Source of the DNA: 73-13 sp035556075
Lineage (GTDB): Bacteria > Actinomycetota > Actinomycetes > Actinomycetales > Microbacteriaceae
Reading direction: 5' to 3'
DNA length: 21,711 bases
Assembly (NCBI GenBank): GCA_035556075.1
Contig: DATMFQ010000051.1
Location: 1-21,711 of the forward strand
Under the pieces are notes generated by a model. It made no database searches, was not told the DNA's origin, and was given only the letters and a program-made list of their open reading frames with translations. Made by a program: the position numbers and the translations under genes. Of the stretch, positions 1 through 9,454 are shown one piece after another (positions within the stretch are counted from its first letter, which is position 1; every line of letters starts with the position of its first letter).

Positions 1-31
1 CGTCATCGACCACCAAGATCCGTGCGCTCAC
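1..31 (-). CDS. mtrA: N-terminus of a response regulator, probably MtrA (cut by window edge)
   Basis: Read on the minus strand from a GTG at 31-29, the sequence encodes VSARILVVDD and then runs off the window. This is the beta-1 strand and acidic pocket start of a CheY-like receiver domain. A GAGG ribosome-binding site lies five bases upstream (40-37). In actinobacteria MtrA begins with almost the same residues, and mtrA-mtrB-lpqB sits near the SAH hydrolase gene, as here. MtrA is the essential OmpR/PhoB-type regulator of cell-wall and division genes, paired with the kinase MtrB. Only ten codons are visible, so another response regulator is possible, and the name rests on context as much as on sequence. 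Confidence 0.6.
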   Translation of the reverse strand, partial: MSARILVVDD

Positions 32-109
32 CGTGACCTCGTCGGCTTGGGTCCATTGGGACGTTGTTCGGTTCGACCAGCGTAGTCGAGTTGTGGAAGC
101 ATAAGCCTG
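32..109. promoter_or_regulatory. Divergent intergenic region between mtrA-like gene and membrane-protein operon
   Basis: These 78 bases must hold the promoters of both divergent units. I see a GGAAG ribosome-binding site at 95-99 for the plus-strand gene and an imperfect operator-like dyad, TCGAC (73-77) and GTCGA (85-89), separated by seven bases. No convincing -35/-10 pair stands out on either strand. The dyad is short and could be chance in a GC-rich region. Confidence 0.3.
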
Positions 110-1309
110 ATGACCGACTGGACGGCCCCCGGCGGCCGGGATGAGGCGCGCGACGCGCGAGCGCCGCACGCGACGCCCGAACAGCCCAGTCCCCCGCCGG
201 TCGCGGTCGGCCCCACGCAGCCCCGCTACGGCGAGCTCGCACCGCCCGGTTGGACGCCACCGCCCGCGGCGCCCGGGACGCCAACCGGCTGGACGCCGCC
301 GCCGAAGCCCGGCCTGCTTCCGCTGCGGCCGCTCAGCTTCGGCGACCTCCTCGCCGCCGCATTCAACGTCATCAAGCGCAACCCGCGGCCCACCTTCGGC
401 CTGGCCCTGCTCATGAGCCTCGCGACGATCGTCCTCGTCTCGGCGATCGTCGGGCCGGTCACCTACTTCATGTTCGCCCGGGCCGCGCAGGCCAGCCTCG
501 CCGACCAGGAGGCGCTCACCGCCGGCGCGGTGCTCGTCACCGCCCTCACCGCCGTCGCGACCGCGATCCTGTCGAGCGCGCTCACCGGGCTCGTGCAGGG
601 CATTATCTCACTCGAGGTCGCGCGGGGGACGGTCGGCGAGCGCCACACGCTGCGCACCCTGTGGGCGGCGGCCCGCGGCCGGCTGCTCGCGGTCATCGGC
701 TGGACGCTGCTCGTCTCGGCGGTCGTCACCACCGCATTCATCCTCGTCGTCGGCGTCGCGATCCTCCTCGGCGCCACTGGCACCCCCCTCGGCGTCGTGC
801 TCGCCGTCCTCATCACCCTGCTGCTCGGCGCCGGCGCGCTCGTGCTGTCCGCCTGGATCGGCACGAAGCTCGCGCTCGTCCCGGCGCTGCTGCTCATCGA
901 GCGGCGCACGATGGGCGTCGCGATCCGCCGCTCGTGGCAGCTCACCGGCGGGCACTTCTGGCGGATCTTCGGCACACTGCTGCTCGTCAACGTCATCATC
1001 CAGGTGGCCTCGCAGATCGTCATCACACCGATCTCGCTGCTCGGCGGCTTCGCCTCCGCCGCGATCAACCCGAACCAGTCGGTGGATGCGGCCATGGGCT
1101 TCACGATCGTGCTGCTGGTCATCACCGCTGCCGTCTCCGTCGTCTTCACGGCGCTCGTCATGGTCGCGCAGACCGCGCTGCCCGCCGTCTTCTACGTCGA
1201 TGTGCGCATGCGCAAGGAGGGCCTCGACCTCGAGCTGCAGCACTACGTCGAGCGGGTCGCGGCCGGCGGCCACCCCGCCGACCCCTACCTGGCGGGGCTC
1301 GATCGCTGA
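110..1309 (+). CDS. Polytopic membrane protein, glycerophosphodiester-phosphodiesterase membrane-domain type
   Basis: The 399-residue protein starts with a disordered Pro-rich cytoplasmic tail (residues about 1-68) holding two GWTPPP repeats at 47-52 and 60-65. The motif LRPLSFGDLLAAAFNVIKRNP follows (72-92) and then about six hydrophobic segments to residue 365. The LRPLxxGxxLxxAFxxxRRNP entry motif and multi-TM body are typical of the membrane domain annotated as glycerophosphoryl diester phosphodiesterase membrane domain. No catalytic phosphodiesterase domain is present, so the name should not be read as an activity. The start is set by GGAAG at 95-99. The stop overlaps the next start (ATGA at 1309), making it first gene of a coupled five-gene operon beside mtrA. 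Role is probably in the membrane module with MoxR and DUF58; the biochemical function is unknown. Confidence 0.8.
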   Translation: MTDWTAPGGRDEARDARAPHATPEQPSPPPVAVGPTQPRYGELAPPGWTPPPAAPGTPTGWTPPPKPGLLPLRPLSFGDLLAAAFNVIKRNPRPTFGLALLMSLATIVLVSAIVGPVTYFMFARAAQASLADQEALTAGAVLVTALTAVATAILSSALTGLVQGIISLEVARGTVGERHTLRTLWAAARGRLLAVIGWTLLVSAVVTTAFILVVGVAILLGATGTPLGVVLAVLITLLLGAGALVLSAWIGTKLALVPALLLIERRTMGVAIRRSWQLTGGHFWRIFGTLLLVNVIIQVASQIVITPISLLGGFASAAINPNQSVDAAMGFTIVLLVITAAVSVVFTALVMVAQTALPAVFYVDVRMRKEGLDLELQHYVERVAAGGHPADPYLAGLDR

Positions 1310-1953
1310 TGCACGTGCCGATTGAGCTCGGCGACGACGAGGCCCGCGAGCTGCTCCTGCGCGAACTGAGCAAGGCCGAGTACCAGAACGCGAAGCCGAC
1401 GCTCCTCGACCGCATCGCGCAGGCGATCGGCGACTGGCTCACCGGGCTGCTCAGCGGGACCGGGGGCGACACCCCCGCATTCGTGCCATTCCTCATCGCC
1501 CTCGGCATCGTCGCCGCGGTCATCATCATCGTCCTCGTCGTCTATGGGGCACCGAGGCGCAACCGGCGGACCGGGCCCATCGGCGGGCTCTTTGGCGACG
1601 ACGAGCGGCGCAGCGCCGCCGAGCTCCGTGCCGCGGCCCGCGCCGCCGCCGATCGGGCAGACTGGACGACCGCGATCGCCGAGCAGTACCGGGCGACCGC
1701 CCGCGGCCTCGCCGAGCGGGAGCTCGTCCACGCGCTGCCCGGGACAACCGCGCGAGAATTCGCCGTCCTCGCCGCGCGGGTGTTTCCAGCGGAGGCGGCA
1801 TCGTTGCAGACGGCGGCAGGAGCGTTCGACCGGGTCCGCTACCTCGGGCGACCCGGCGATCGGGACGCCTTCCACGCGGTGGTCGCACTCGACGATCGGC
1901 TGCGCACGGCCCGGCCCAGCCTGCCGGAGCTGCGCGCCGAGGCCGTGCGATGA
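1309..1953 (+). CDS. DUF4129 domain-containing membrane protein
   Basis: This 214-residue protein begins at the ATG that overlaps the preceding TGA. It has a short N-terminal region, one strong transmembrane helix at about residues 58-80 followed by a basic stop-transfer stretch (RRNRR), and a helical cytoplasmic domain with the pattern ADWTTAIAEQYRATARGL and TAREFAVLAARVFP. Those last features are characteristic of DUF4129, which regularly accompanies DUF4350, MoxR and DUF58 genes in actinobacteria. The C-terminus overlaps the start of the DUF4350 gene by four bases (ATGA at 1950), so stoichiometric translation is likely. Function is unknown; it probably forms part of a membrane-bound complex serviced by the MoxR ATPase. 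A CGCATTC motif at 1476-1482 encodes Ala-Phe at the start of the membrane helix. Confidence 0.85.
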   Translation: MHVPIELGDDEARELLLRELSKAEYQNAKPTLLDRIAQAIGDWLTGLLSGTGGDTPAFVPFLIALGIVAAVIIIVLVVYGAPRRNRRTGPIGGLFGDDERRSAAELRAAARAAADRADWTTAIAEQYRATARGLAERELVHALPGTTAREFAVLAARVFPAEAASLQTAAGAFDRVRYLGRPGDRDAFHAVVALDDRLRTARPSLPELRAEAVR

Positions 1954-3131
1954 GCCTCGCCCAGACCGAGCTCCTCACCCCCACGGTCCGCACCTGGTGG
2001 CGGCGCAGCCGCTACTGGTTCGGTGCGGGCGCCCTCGTGCTCGTCATCGCGGTCATCAGCCTCGCCCTCGGCGGCACGGGCGGCGGCGGCGAGGCGCTCG
2101 ACCCCCGTAACCCGGCGCCCCGCGGCGCGAAAGCGCTCGCCGAAGTGCTCCGCACCCAGGGCGTCGACGTCGTCGTCACCGACCAGTACCTGGGTGTCGT
2201 CGACGCCCTCGACGACCCGACGCCGACGACCCTCCTCATCGACGACTGGCAGGGCATCCTCGGCGAGCCGAGCCTGAAGGAGCTCACCGGTCTGGGCGCC
2301 GAGCGACTCGTGCTACTCGACCCGACCCAGGCGGCGCTCGACGTGGCCCTGCCCGGCGTGCGCCGCAGCGGCGTGACGAGCGAGCCGTCCGAGGCCATCG
2401 AGTGCGCGCTGGTGCTGACCCGCGGGCTCGGCGAGATCACCGGCCGCTCGACGCTGTTCGACCTCGGCGACGCCTCGGGCGTCGCCGGCTGTTATCCCAC
2501 GCCGGGTGGGCTCGTCCGTATCGCCGCGACCGGCCGGACCGTCGCATTCGGTCCACTCGACGCCCTGAGCAACGAGCGGATCACCGAGTCGGCGAATGCG
2601 GCCCTCGCCCTCCGCGTCCTCGGTGCCGAGCCGCGGCTGATCTGGTACCGTCCGGGCCTCAGCGAGGCGGATGTCACCGTCGCCCCGACGATGGCCGACC
2701 TCTCCCCCGGCTGGGTCGTGCCTGTCATGCTCCTGCTCGTCGCCACATTCTTCGCCGCGGTGCTGTGGCGCGGCCGACGCCTCGGGCCGCTCGTCGTCGA
2801 GTCGCTGCCGTCGATCGTGCCCGCCGACGAGACCGTCCGCGGCCGCGGCCGCATGTACGCCCGCGCCCGGGCGCGGCTCCGCGCGGCCGACGCCCTCCGC
2901 ATCGGCGCGCTGGGGCGGCTTGCCGTCCGTCTCGGACAGCCCGCGAGCGCGAGCATCGACGAGCTGGCCAGCGCCGCCGCGGCAGTGACCGGGCGCCGGG
3001 CCGAGACGCTTCGCGCGCTGCTGCGGGATGATGACCCGCGAGACGACGCCGCGCTGCTGCGCCTGGCCACCGAGCTCACCAGACTCGAGCAGGATGTCGC
3101 CCGGGCGACCCGACCACCGATAGGAGCATGA
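1950..3131 (+). CDS. DUF4350 domain-containing membrane protein
   Basis: The 393-residue protein has an N-terminal transmembrane helix (about 24-41), then an extracytoplasmic DUF4350 domain. That domain starts near DPRNPAPRGAKALAEVLRTQGVDV (51-74) and resembles the GATase-like fold of periplasmic ABC-associated proteins. A second helix lies near residues 253-275 (PGWVVPVMLLLVATFFAAVLW), and a basic, Arg-rich cytoplasmic tail of about 110 residues closes the protein. It is coupled by four-base overlaps to DUF4129 upstream and MoxR downstream. The topology (out-facing domain, in-facing tail) suggests it links an envelope event to the cytosolic MoxR ATPase, but this is inference. Length and domain order are normal for the family. 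Confidence 0.85.
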   Translation: MSLAQTELLTPTVRTWWRRSRYWFGAGALVLVIAVISLALGGTGGGGEALDPRNPAPRGAKALAEVLRTQGVDVVVTDQYLGVVDALDDPTPTTLLIDDWQGILGEPSLKELTGLGAERLVLLDPTQAALDVALPGVRRSGVTSEPSEAIECALVLTRGLGEITGRSTLFDLGDASGVAGCYPTPGGLVRIAATGRTVAFGPLDALSNERITESANAALALRVLGAEPRLIWYRPGLSEADVTVAPTMADLSPGWVVPVMLLLVATFFAAVLWRGRRLGPLVVESLPSIVPADETVRGRGRMYARARARLRAADALRIGALGRLAVRLGQPASASIDELASAAAAVTGRRAETLRALLRDDDPRDDAALLRLATELTRLEQDVARATRPPIGA

Positions 3132-4081
3132 TGACCGAATCGCGCACCGCATTCAGCAGACTGAGGACCGAGGTGGGCAAGGCCGTCGTCGGCCAGGACG
3201 CCGCCGTGACCGGGCTCGTCGTCGCGCTGCTGGCCGGCGGGCACGTGCTGCTCGAGGGGGTGCCGGGGGTCGCGAAGACGCTCCTCGTGCGCACCCTCGG
3301 CCAGGCGCTGTCGCTGACGACCCGGCGCGTGCAGTTCACCCCCGACCTCATGCCGGGCGACGTGACCGGGTCGCTGGTGTACGACGCGAAGGTCGGGGAC
3401 TTCGAGTTCCGCGAGGGTCCCGTCTTCACCAACATCCTGCTCGCGGACGAGATCAACCGCACCCCGCCGAAGACGCAGTCCGCGCTCCTCGAGGCCATGG
3501 AGGAGCGGCAGGTCACCGTCGACGGGGCCTCCCGGGCGCTGCCCGTGCCCTTCCTCGTCGCGGCGACGATGAACCCGATCGAATACGAGGGGACCTACAC
3601 GCTCCCGGAGGCGCAGCTCGACCGCTTCCTCCTCAAGCTCGTGCTCGACCTGCCCGAGCGGGAGACCGAGCTCGGGGTGCTGCAGCGCCACGCCGCGGGA
3701 TTCGACCCGCGGGACCTCGCCGCCGCCGGGGTCGAGGCCGTCATCGACGCGGCGACCCTTGCCGCCGCGCAAGCTGAGGCGCGCGCGGTGCCAATCTCCA
3801 ACGACGTGCTCGGCTACATCGTCGACCTCGCCCGGGGAACCCGCCACTCGCCGTCGGTCAAGCTCGGCGTCTCCCCCCGTGGCGCGACCGCGCTGCTGGC
3901 CGCCGCGAAGGCCTGGGCGTGGCTCACCGGCGCCGACGGGGTCACCCCCGACCACGTGCAGACGATGGTCGTGCCCGTGTGGCGCCACCGCGTGCAGCTG
4001 CGGCCCGAGGCGGAGCTCGAGGGCGTCACCTCCGACGCGATCCTCCGCGCCGTCGTCCAGCAGACCCAGGTGCCACTGTGA
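3128..4081 (+). CDS. MoxR-family AAA+ ATPase
   Basis: This 317-residue cytosolic ATPase shows Walker A GVPGVAKT (44-51), Walker B ILLADEINR (103-111) with Asp107-Glu108, sensor 1 in ATMNP (Asn149) and the MoxR signature PKTQSALLEAMEERQVT. MoxR ATPases act as chaperones that mature or remodel partner proteins, usually DUF58 or von Willebrand A-type proteins encoded next door, exactly the arrangement seen here. Two ATG codons stand in tandem (3128 and 3131); the first overlaps the DUF4350 stop and is chosen for coupling, though the second is equally possible. The TGA at 4079-4081 overlaps the ATG of a mini-ORF. The protein is complete with no missing key residue. Confidence 0.95.
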   Translation: MMTESRTAFSRLRTEVGKAVVGQDAAVTGLVVALLAGGHVLLEGVPGVAKTLLVRTLGQALSLTTRRVQFTPDLMPGDVTGSLVYDAKVGDFEFREGPVFTNILLADEINRTPPKTQSALLEAMEERQVTVDGASRALPVPFLVAATMNPIEYEGTYTLPEAQLDRFLLKLVLDLPERETELGVLQRHAAGFDPRDLAAAGVEAVIDAATLAAAQAEARAVPISNDVLGYIVDLARGTRHSPSVKLGVSPRGATALLAAAKAWAWLTGADGVTPDHVQTMVVPVWRHRVQLRPEAELEGVTSDAILRAVVQQTQVPL

Positions 4082-4170
4082 TGACGCCCGGTGCAGGCGT
4101 GATGGCCGGGATCGGGCGATTTCGGCGATCCGACCTGCCGCTGCGCTTGACCACGATGCGTCAGGCCTGA
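4081..4170 (+). CDS. Possible 29-residue mini-protein between moxR and the DUF58 gene
   Basis: An ATG that overlaps the moxR stop (TGATG) opens a 29-codon frame ending in TGA at 4168-4170, one base before the DUF58 ATG at 4172. It would encode a basic peptide beginning MTPGAGVMAG and ending LTTMRQA. I recognise no family. Because both ends fit the spacing of the coupled operon, it may be translated and pass ribosomes to the DUF58 start, which otherwise has only a weak CAGG site. It could equally be non-coding spacer or the remnant of a longer DUF58 N-terminus. Evidence is positional only. Confidence 0.3.
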   Translation: MTPGAGVMAGIGRFRRSDLPLRLTTMRQA

Positions 4171-4171
4171 C

Positions 4172-5482
4172 ATGGCGGCGAGCGGGTGGTTCGTGCTCCT
4201 CGTGGTGGCCGGGGTCATCCCGGTCGTCGCGATCGGGACGCACTGGGCGCTGTGGGCATGGCTCGGCATCGTCGCCGTGCTCGGCGGGATCGACCTCGCC
4301 CTCGCCGCCTCCCCGCGCCGGGTGCGACTCGAGCGCGAGCTGCCCGCGCGAGTCCGGCTCGGTGAGACCGTCGCCTCCCGGGTCATCGTGACGAATGCGG
4401 GCCGCCGCACGCTCCGCGGCCTGCTGCGGGACGCCTGGTCACCTTCCGCGCAAGCCCGCCCGCGACGCGCCACCATCCAGGTGCCGCCGGGCGAGCGGCG
4501 ATCCGTCACGACACAGCTCACCCCGTTCCGCCGCGGCACGCGAGCCGCTGGTGATGTGACGATCCGCGCATTCGGCCCCATGCGGCTCCTCGCGCGCCAG
4601 GCAACGGCCTCGGTGCCCGGCGCCATCGTCGTCCTGCCGGCGTTCCACGCGCGCAAGCACCTCCCCTCCCGCCTCGCCCGGCTCCGCGAGCTCGACGGGG
4701 CGACCTCGCTCATGGTCCGCGGCCAGGGCACCGAGTTCGACAGCCTCCGCGACTATGTCCGCGGCGACGACGTGCGCTCGATCGACTGGCGGGCGACGGC
4801 GCGGCGATCGGGCGGGGGCGCTGAACCGCACCTCGTCGTGCGCACTTGGCGTCCCGAGCGCGACCGCCGCGTCGTCATCATCCTCGACACCGGCCGCTCC
4901 TCCGCCGCCCGCATCGCCGACGAGACGCGGCTCGACACCGGCTACGAGACCGCCCTGCTGCTCGGCGCACTCGCCTCCGCCGCGGGCGACCACGTCGACC
5001 TGCTGCTGGTGGACCGTCGCGTCCGCGCCCGGGTGCAGGGCGCGAGCGGGCCCGAGCTGCTGAGCCGCATGGTCGACGCCATGGCCGACGTCGACCCCGA
5101 GCTCATCGAGCCCGACTGGGCCGCGCTGCCGAGCCTCGTCCGCTCCGCGACCTCGCACCGCGCCCTCGTCGTCATCGGCACCACCGCGGAGGCGCCGGAA
5201 GCCGCGCGGAGCCTGCTCGGGGTCCTGCCGGAGCTGACCCGCCGTCACCTCGTACTCCTCGCCTCCGTCGCCGACCCCGGTGTCGTGGCGCTGAGCCAGC
5301 AGCGGGGCCGGCTCAGCGAGGTGTACCTCGCGGCCGCCGCCGAGCGCGCGCTCGCCGACCAGCGGCGCATGGCGGCAGCGGTGCAGCGACTCGGCGGCGA
5401 CTTCGTCTCCGCGGCACCCCAGGACCTGCCCCCGGCGGTCGCCGACCGCTACCTCGCCTACAAGGCGGCCGGGCGGCTGTAG
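4172..5482 (+). CDS. DUF58 domain-containing protein
   Basis: The 436-residue protein has two N-terminal transmembrane helices (about 6-22 and 25-45), a beta-rich extracytoplasmic-like segment, and the hallmark DUF58 block with GTEFDSLRDYVRGDD (186-200) followed by SIDWRATARR (203-212). After this comes a von Willebrand A-like strand, VVIILDTGRSS (234-244), with a degenerate MIDAS motif D-x-G-x-S. DUF58 proteins are regular partners of MoxR ATPases. The earliest possible start in this frame is the ATG at 4172, since an in-frame TGA lies at 4148-4150. It is the last gene of the operon, followed by the large inverted repeat at 5533-5592 that probably terminates transcription. Function is not established. 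Confidence 0.9.
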   Translation: MAASGWFVLLVVAGVIPVVAIGTHWALWAWLGIVAVLGGIDLALAASPRRVRLERELPARVRLGETVASRVIVTNAGRRTLRGLLRDAWSPSAQARPRRATIQVPPGERRSVTTQLTPFRRGTRAAGDVTIRAFGPMRLLARQATASVPGAIVVLPAFHARKHLPSRLARLRELDGATSLMVRGQGTEFDSLRDYVRGDDVRSIDWRATARRSGGGAEPHLVVRTWRPERDRRVVIILDTGRSSAARIADETRLDTGYETALLLGALASAAGDHVDLLLVDRRVRARVQGASGPELLSRMVDAMADVDPELIEPDWAALPSLVRSATSHRALVVIGTTAEAPEAARSLLGVLPELTRRHLVLLASVADPGVVALSQQRGRLSEVYLAAAAERALADQRRMAAAVQRLGGDFVSAAPQDLPPAVADRYLAYKAAGRL

Positions 5483-5532
5483 TTCGCGCATGGTTGGCCC
5501 GTCGGCCCCCTCGAACTCCGCACCCCGCTCCG

Positions 5533-5592
5533 TGTGCCCGTTTTCACCGGGTGTGCCCGTTTTATCGGGCACACCCGGTGAAAACGTGCACA
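5533..5592. repeat. Large inverted repeat, probable terminator or REP-like element
   Basis: The arms at 5539-5559 and 5566-5586 are perfectly complementary over 21 bases around the six-base loop TTTTAT. With one mismatch the pairing extends to 27 bases (5533-5559 with 5566-5592). Within it, GTGTGCCCGTTTT occurs twice in tandem (5532-5544, 5551-5563), and a further CGGGCACACC lies at 5629-5638. It stands between the DUF58 stop and furA, so it can act as a terminator for the upstream operon. It is far longer than a usual terminator stem and carries T4/A4 tracts inside the arms, which suggests a repeated palindromic element. No free U-tract follows. Confidence 0.8.
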
Positions 5593-5645
5593 ACGAGCGA
5601 GGGGGACCGCGGGCGTGGGCGTGGGGCGACGGGCACACCGAGGAC

Positions 5646-5704
5646 GCGGCTACCACATTCATCACATTTTGGATTGATTCCAGAGAGTGTGGGAGGATCA
5701 CGGC
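5646..5704 (+). promoter_or_regulatory. Probable furA-katG promoter and FurA operator region
   Basis: The stretch about 5650-5690 is strikingly AT-rich for this genome and contains TTGGATTGATTCCAGAGAG (5670-5688). From memory, the autoregulated furA promoter of mycobacteria carries a closely similar TTGACT...ATTCCAGA element protected by FurA, so I propose this as the operator. A GGGAGG ribosome-binding site (5690-5695) leads to the ATG at 5705. No clear consensus -35/-10 pair can be assigned. Confidence 0.5.
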
Positions 5705-6124
5705 ATGGGGAAGATGCTTGACGCGCCGCAGCAGCTGCGTGCGGCGGGGCTCCGGGTCACCCGACCCCGGGTCGCGGTACTGCGGGCCGTGCACGCGCAT
5801 CCCCACGCCGACACGGGCACCGTCCTCAGCGCGACGCGGGCCGAGCTCCCCGCGGTCTCCCACCAGACGGTGTACGACTGCCTCGACACGCTGACGAGCT
5901 CAGGGCTCGTGCGCCGGATCCAGCCGTCCGGCTCACTCGCACGCTACGAGACCCGCACCGACGACAACCACCATCACCTCGTCTGCCAGGCCTGCGGCGC
6001 CATCCACGACGTGGACTGCGCCACCGGCGAGGTGCCCTGCCTGCACCCGATCACCGACCACGGCTTCGCCATCCGCGAGACCGAGGTCATCTACTGGGGC
6101 CTCTGCCCGGCCTGCGCCGGCTGA
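5705..6124 (+). CDS. furA: FurA, Fur/PerR-family peroxide and iron-responsive repressor
   Basis: The 139-residue protein matches actinobacterial FurA throughout. It has an N-terminal winged helix with recognition helix in VSHQTVYDCLDTLTSSGLV (51-69), a linker to the dimerisation domain, the His cluster at 89-91 with Cys94-x-x-Cys97, and a C-terminal Cys134-x-x-Cys137 pair for structural zinc. In mycobacteria and streptomycetes FurA represses its own operon with katG and is inactivated by peroxide. Upstream in-frame ATG at 5687 was rejected because GGGAGG sits eight bases before the ATG at 5705. katG begins 65 bases downstream on the same strand, so co-transcription and autoregulation are likely. 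Confidence 0.92.
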   Translation: MGKMLDAPQQLRAAGLRVTRPRVAVLRAVHAHPHADTGTVLSATRAELPAVSHQTVYDCLDTLTSSGLVRRIQPSGSLARYETRTDDNHHHLVCQACGAIHDVDCATGEVPCLHPITDHGFAIRETEVIYWGLCPACAG

Positions 6125-6131
6125 GCCGCCC

Positions 6132-6148
6132 GGCCGCATCCCGCGGCC
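6132..6148 (+). other. Intercistronic hairpin between furA and katG
   Basis: GGCCGC (6132-6137) and GCGGCC (6143-6148) form a six-base stem with loop ATCCC, just after the furA stop and ahead of the katG ribosome-binding site GGAAGGA (6179-6185). In mycobacteria the furA-katG transcript is cleaved in this interval, so the hairpin may mark a processing or stability site, or a weak attenuator. It is short for certainty. Confidence 0.35.
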
Positions 6149-6189
6149 CGCATCCCACCCAGAACGCCACGCACCACCGGAAGGAACCC

Positions 6190-8367
<2,178 letters not shown>

Positions 8368-8373
8368 TCGGAT

Positions 8374-8419
8374 GAATGCGCGTGGCCGCCGGGAGCGATT
8401 CCGGCGGCCACCCGCATTC
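8374..8419. terminator. Bidirectional terminator hairpin made of an inverted GAATGCG pair
   Basis: The arms 8374-8392 and 8401-8419 pair at 18 of 19 positions around an eight-base loop (GAGCGATT). Each arm begins with the motif GAATGCG on its own strand, so the outer ends are an inverted motif pair, and the inner part is GTGGCCGCCGG. The element fills the gap between the convergent katG (stop 8365-8367) and SpoIIM-family gene (stop 8420-8422) and should stop transcription from both sides. Confidence 0.85.
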
Positions 8420-9415
8420 CTAGCCGGCGACGAGGCGGGTGGCGCCGGCCTCGAAGGCCTCGAGATCGCCCGTCTCCCCCGCGCGCGCCGCCCGGCGGCC
8501 AAGCCCCCACTGCACCCAGAGGAAGCCGGCGAGGGCAACCGCCCCGATACCGGTCTTGATCCACCACGGCCACTCCTGCCGGGTGACGAAGCCCTCGATG
8601 ACCCCACTGACGAGGAGCCCGATCGCGAGCGCGACGGCGAGCGTCATGAGGGCCCGGCCGTCCTGCGCGAGCGCCTGGCCACGGGTGCGTGCGCCGGGCA
8701 CGACCCACGCCCAGAAGATGAGCAGACCGGCGGCGCCCGCGACGAAGATGCAGTACAGCTCGAGCAGGCCGTGCGGCGAGATGTAGGCGAAGAACACGTC
8801 GAGCCGGTCGTACTCGTGCATGATCGCCGCGGTCACGCCGAGGTTCTGCGCATTCATGACGATCACATAGGGCACAAAGACGCCCGTGATCCCGAAGGCG
8901 ATCGACTGCGCGGCGATCCACGCGTTGTTCGTCCACACGAGGCTCGTGAAGGCGCCGCCGGAGTACTCCGAGTAATACCCGACGAAGTCCTCCTTCGCCA
9001 CCTGCTCGAGGTCGGCCTGCTGCGCGAGCGCCGCCATGAACTCGGGCGAGCTCGCCCCCCACAGCCAGTAGAGGAATGCGATGAGCGCGGTCGCGCCGGC
9101 CACCGCCAGTGTCAGCCAGCGCACGCGATACAGGGCCGCGGGGATGTGCAGCAGGAGGAGCCGGGGCAGTGACTCGAACGGGTTCGCCGGCGTCCCCGCG
9201 AAGCGCAGGCGCGCGCGGGCCACGAGCACCGACAGCCGCGCCTCAACGGCGGAGCGGCCGGCCGCGGCGTGCACGGCAGCGAGGTCGCTCGCGGCGGCCT
9301 GGTAGCGGGTGATGAGCTCGTCGGCCTCCTGGCCGGTCAGCGTGCGCGCGCGGCCGAGCTGCTCGAGCCGGTCCCACGCTGCGGCGCGGGCCGCAGCGAG
9401 CGCGTCGAGGTCCAT
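8420..9415 (-). CDS. SpoIIM-family (stage II sporulation protein M) membrane protein
   Basis: This 331-residue protein has a cytoplasmic helical N-terminus (1-95, including ELITRYQAAASDLA typical of the family), then about six transmembrane helices from residue 100 to 310. The family-defining stretch is NNAWIAAQSIAFGITGVFVPYVIVMNAQNLG, followed by FFAYISPHGLLELYCIF, whose His-Gly-x-x-Glu motif is the SpoIIM/DUF95 signature. The organism type suggested does not sporulate; actinobacterial members are simply membrane proteins found next to RDD, DUF58 and MoxR genes. AAGGA six bases before the ATG sets the start. It diverges from the RDD gene across 39 bases. The last motif copy of the terminator hairpin ends one base before its stop codon. 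Confidence 0.88.
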   Translation of the reverse strand: MDLDALAAARAAAWDRLEQLGRARTLTGQEADELITRYQAAASDLAAVHAAAGRSAVEARLSVLVARARLRFAGTPANPFESLPRLLLLHIPAALYRVRWLTLAVAGATALIAFLYWLWGASSPEFMAALAQQADLEQVAKEDFVGYYSEYSGGAFTSLVWTNNAWIAAQSIAFGITGVFVPYVIVMNAQNLGVTAAIMHEYDRLDVFFAYISPHGLLELYCIFVAGAAGLLIFWAWVVPGARTRGQALAQDGRALMTLAVALAIGLLVSGVIEGFVTRQEWPWWIKTGIGAVALAGFLWVQWGLGRRAARAGETGDLEAFEAGATRLVAG

Positions 9416-9454
9416 GCACCGTCCTTCGTCAGTGGGCTGTGGTGCAATACTCCC
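9416..9454. promoter_or_regulatory. Compact divergent promoter of the SpoIIM-family and RDD genes
   Basis: Only 39 bases separate the two start codons. On the plus strand TGCAAT (9443-9448) lies six bases before the RDD ATG, the spacing of a leaderless actinobacterial promoter, and no Shine-Dalgarno sequence is seen there. On the minus strand TATTGC (9450-9445) overlaps it and would start the SpoIIM transcript about 20 bases before its ATG. The -10 assignments are by eye. Confidence 0.4.

Noticed and set aside
2492..4243. Long minus-strand open frame opposite DUF4350 and moxR
   Set aside because: It is a shadow of the coupled plus-strand operon; moxR motifs establish the true strand.
5532..5638. 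Possible CRISPR-like array from repeated GTGTGCCCGTTTT
   Set aside because: Only two direct copies and one partial, with no regular spacers and no cas genes; the inverted-repeat explanation is sufficient.
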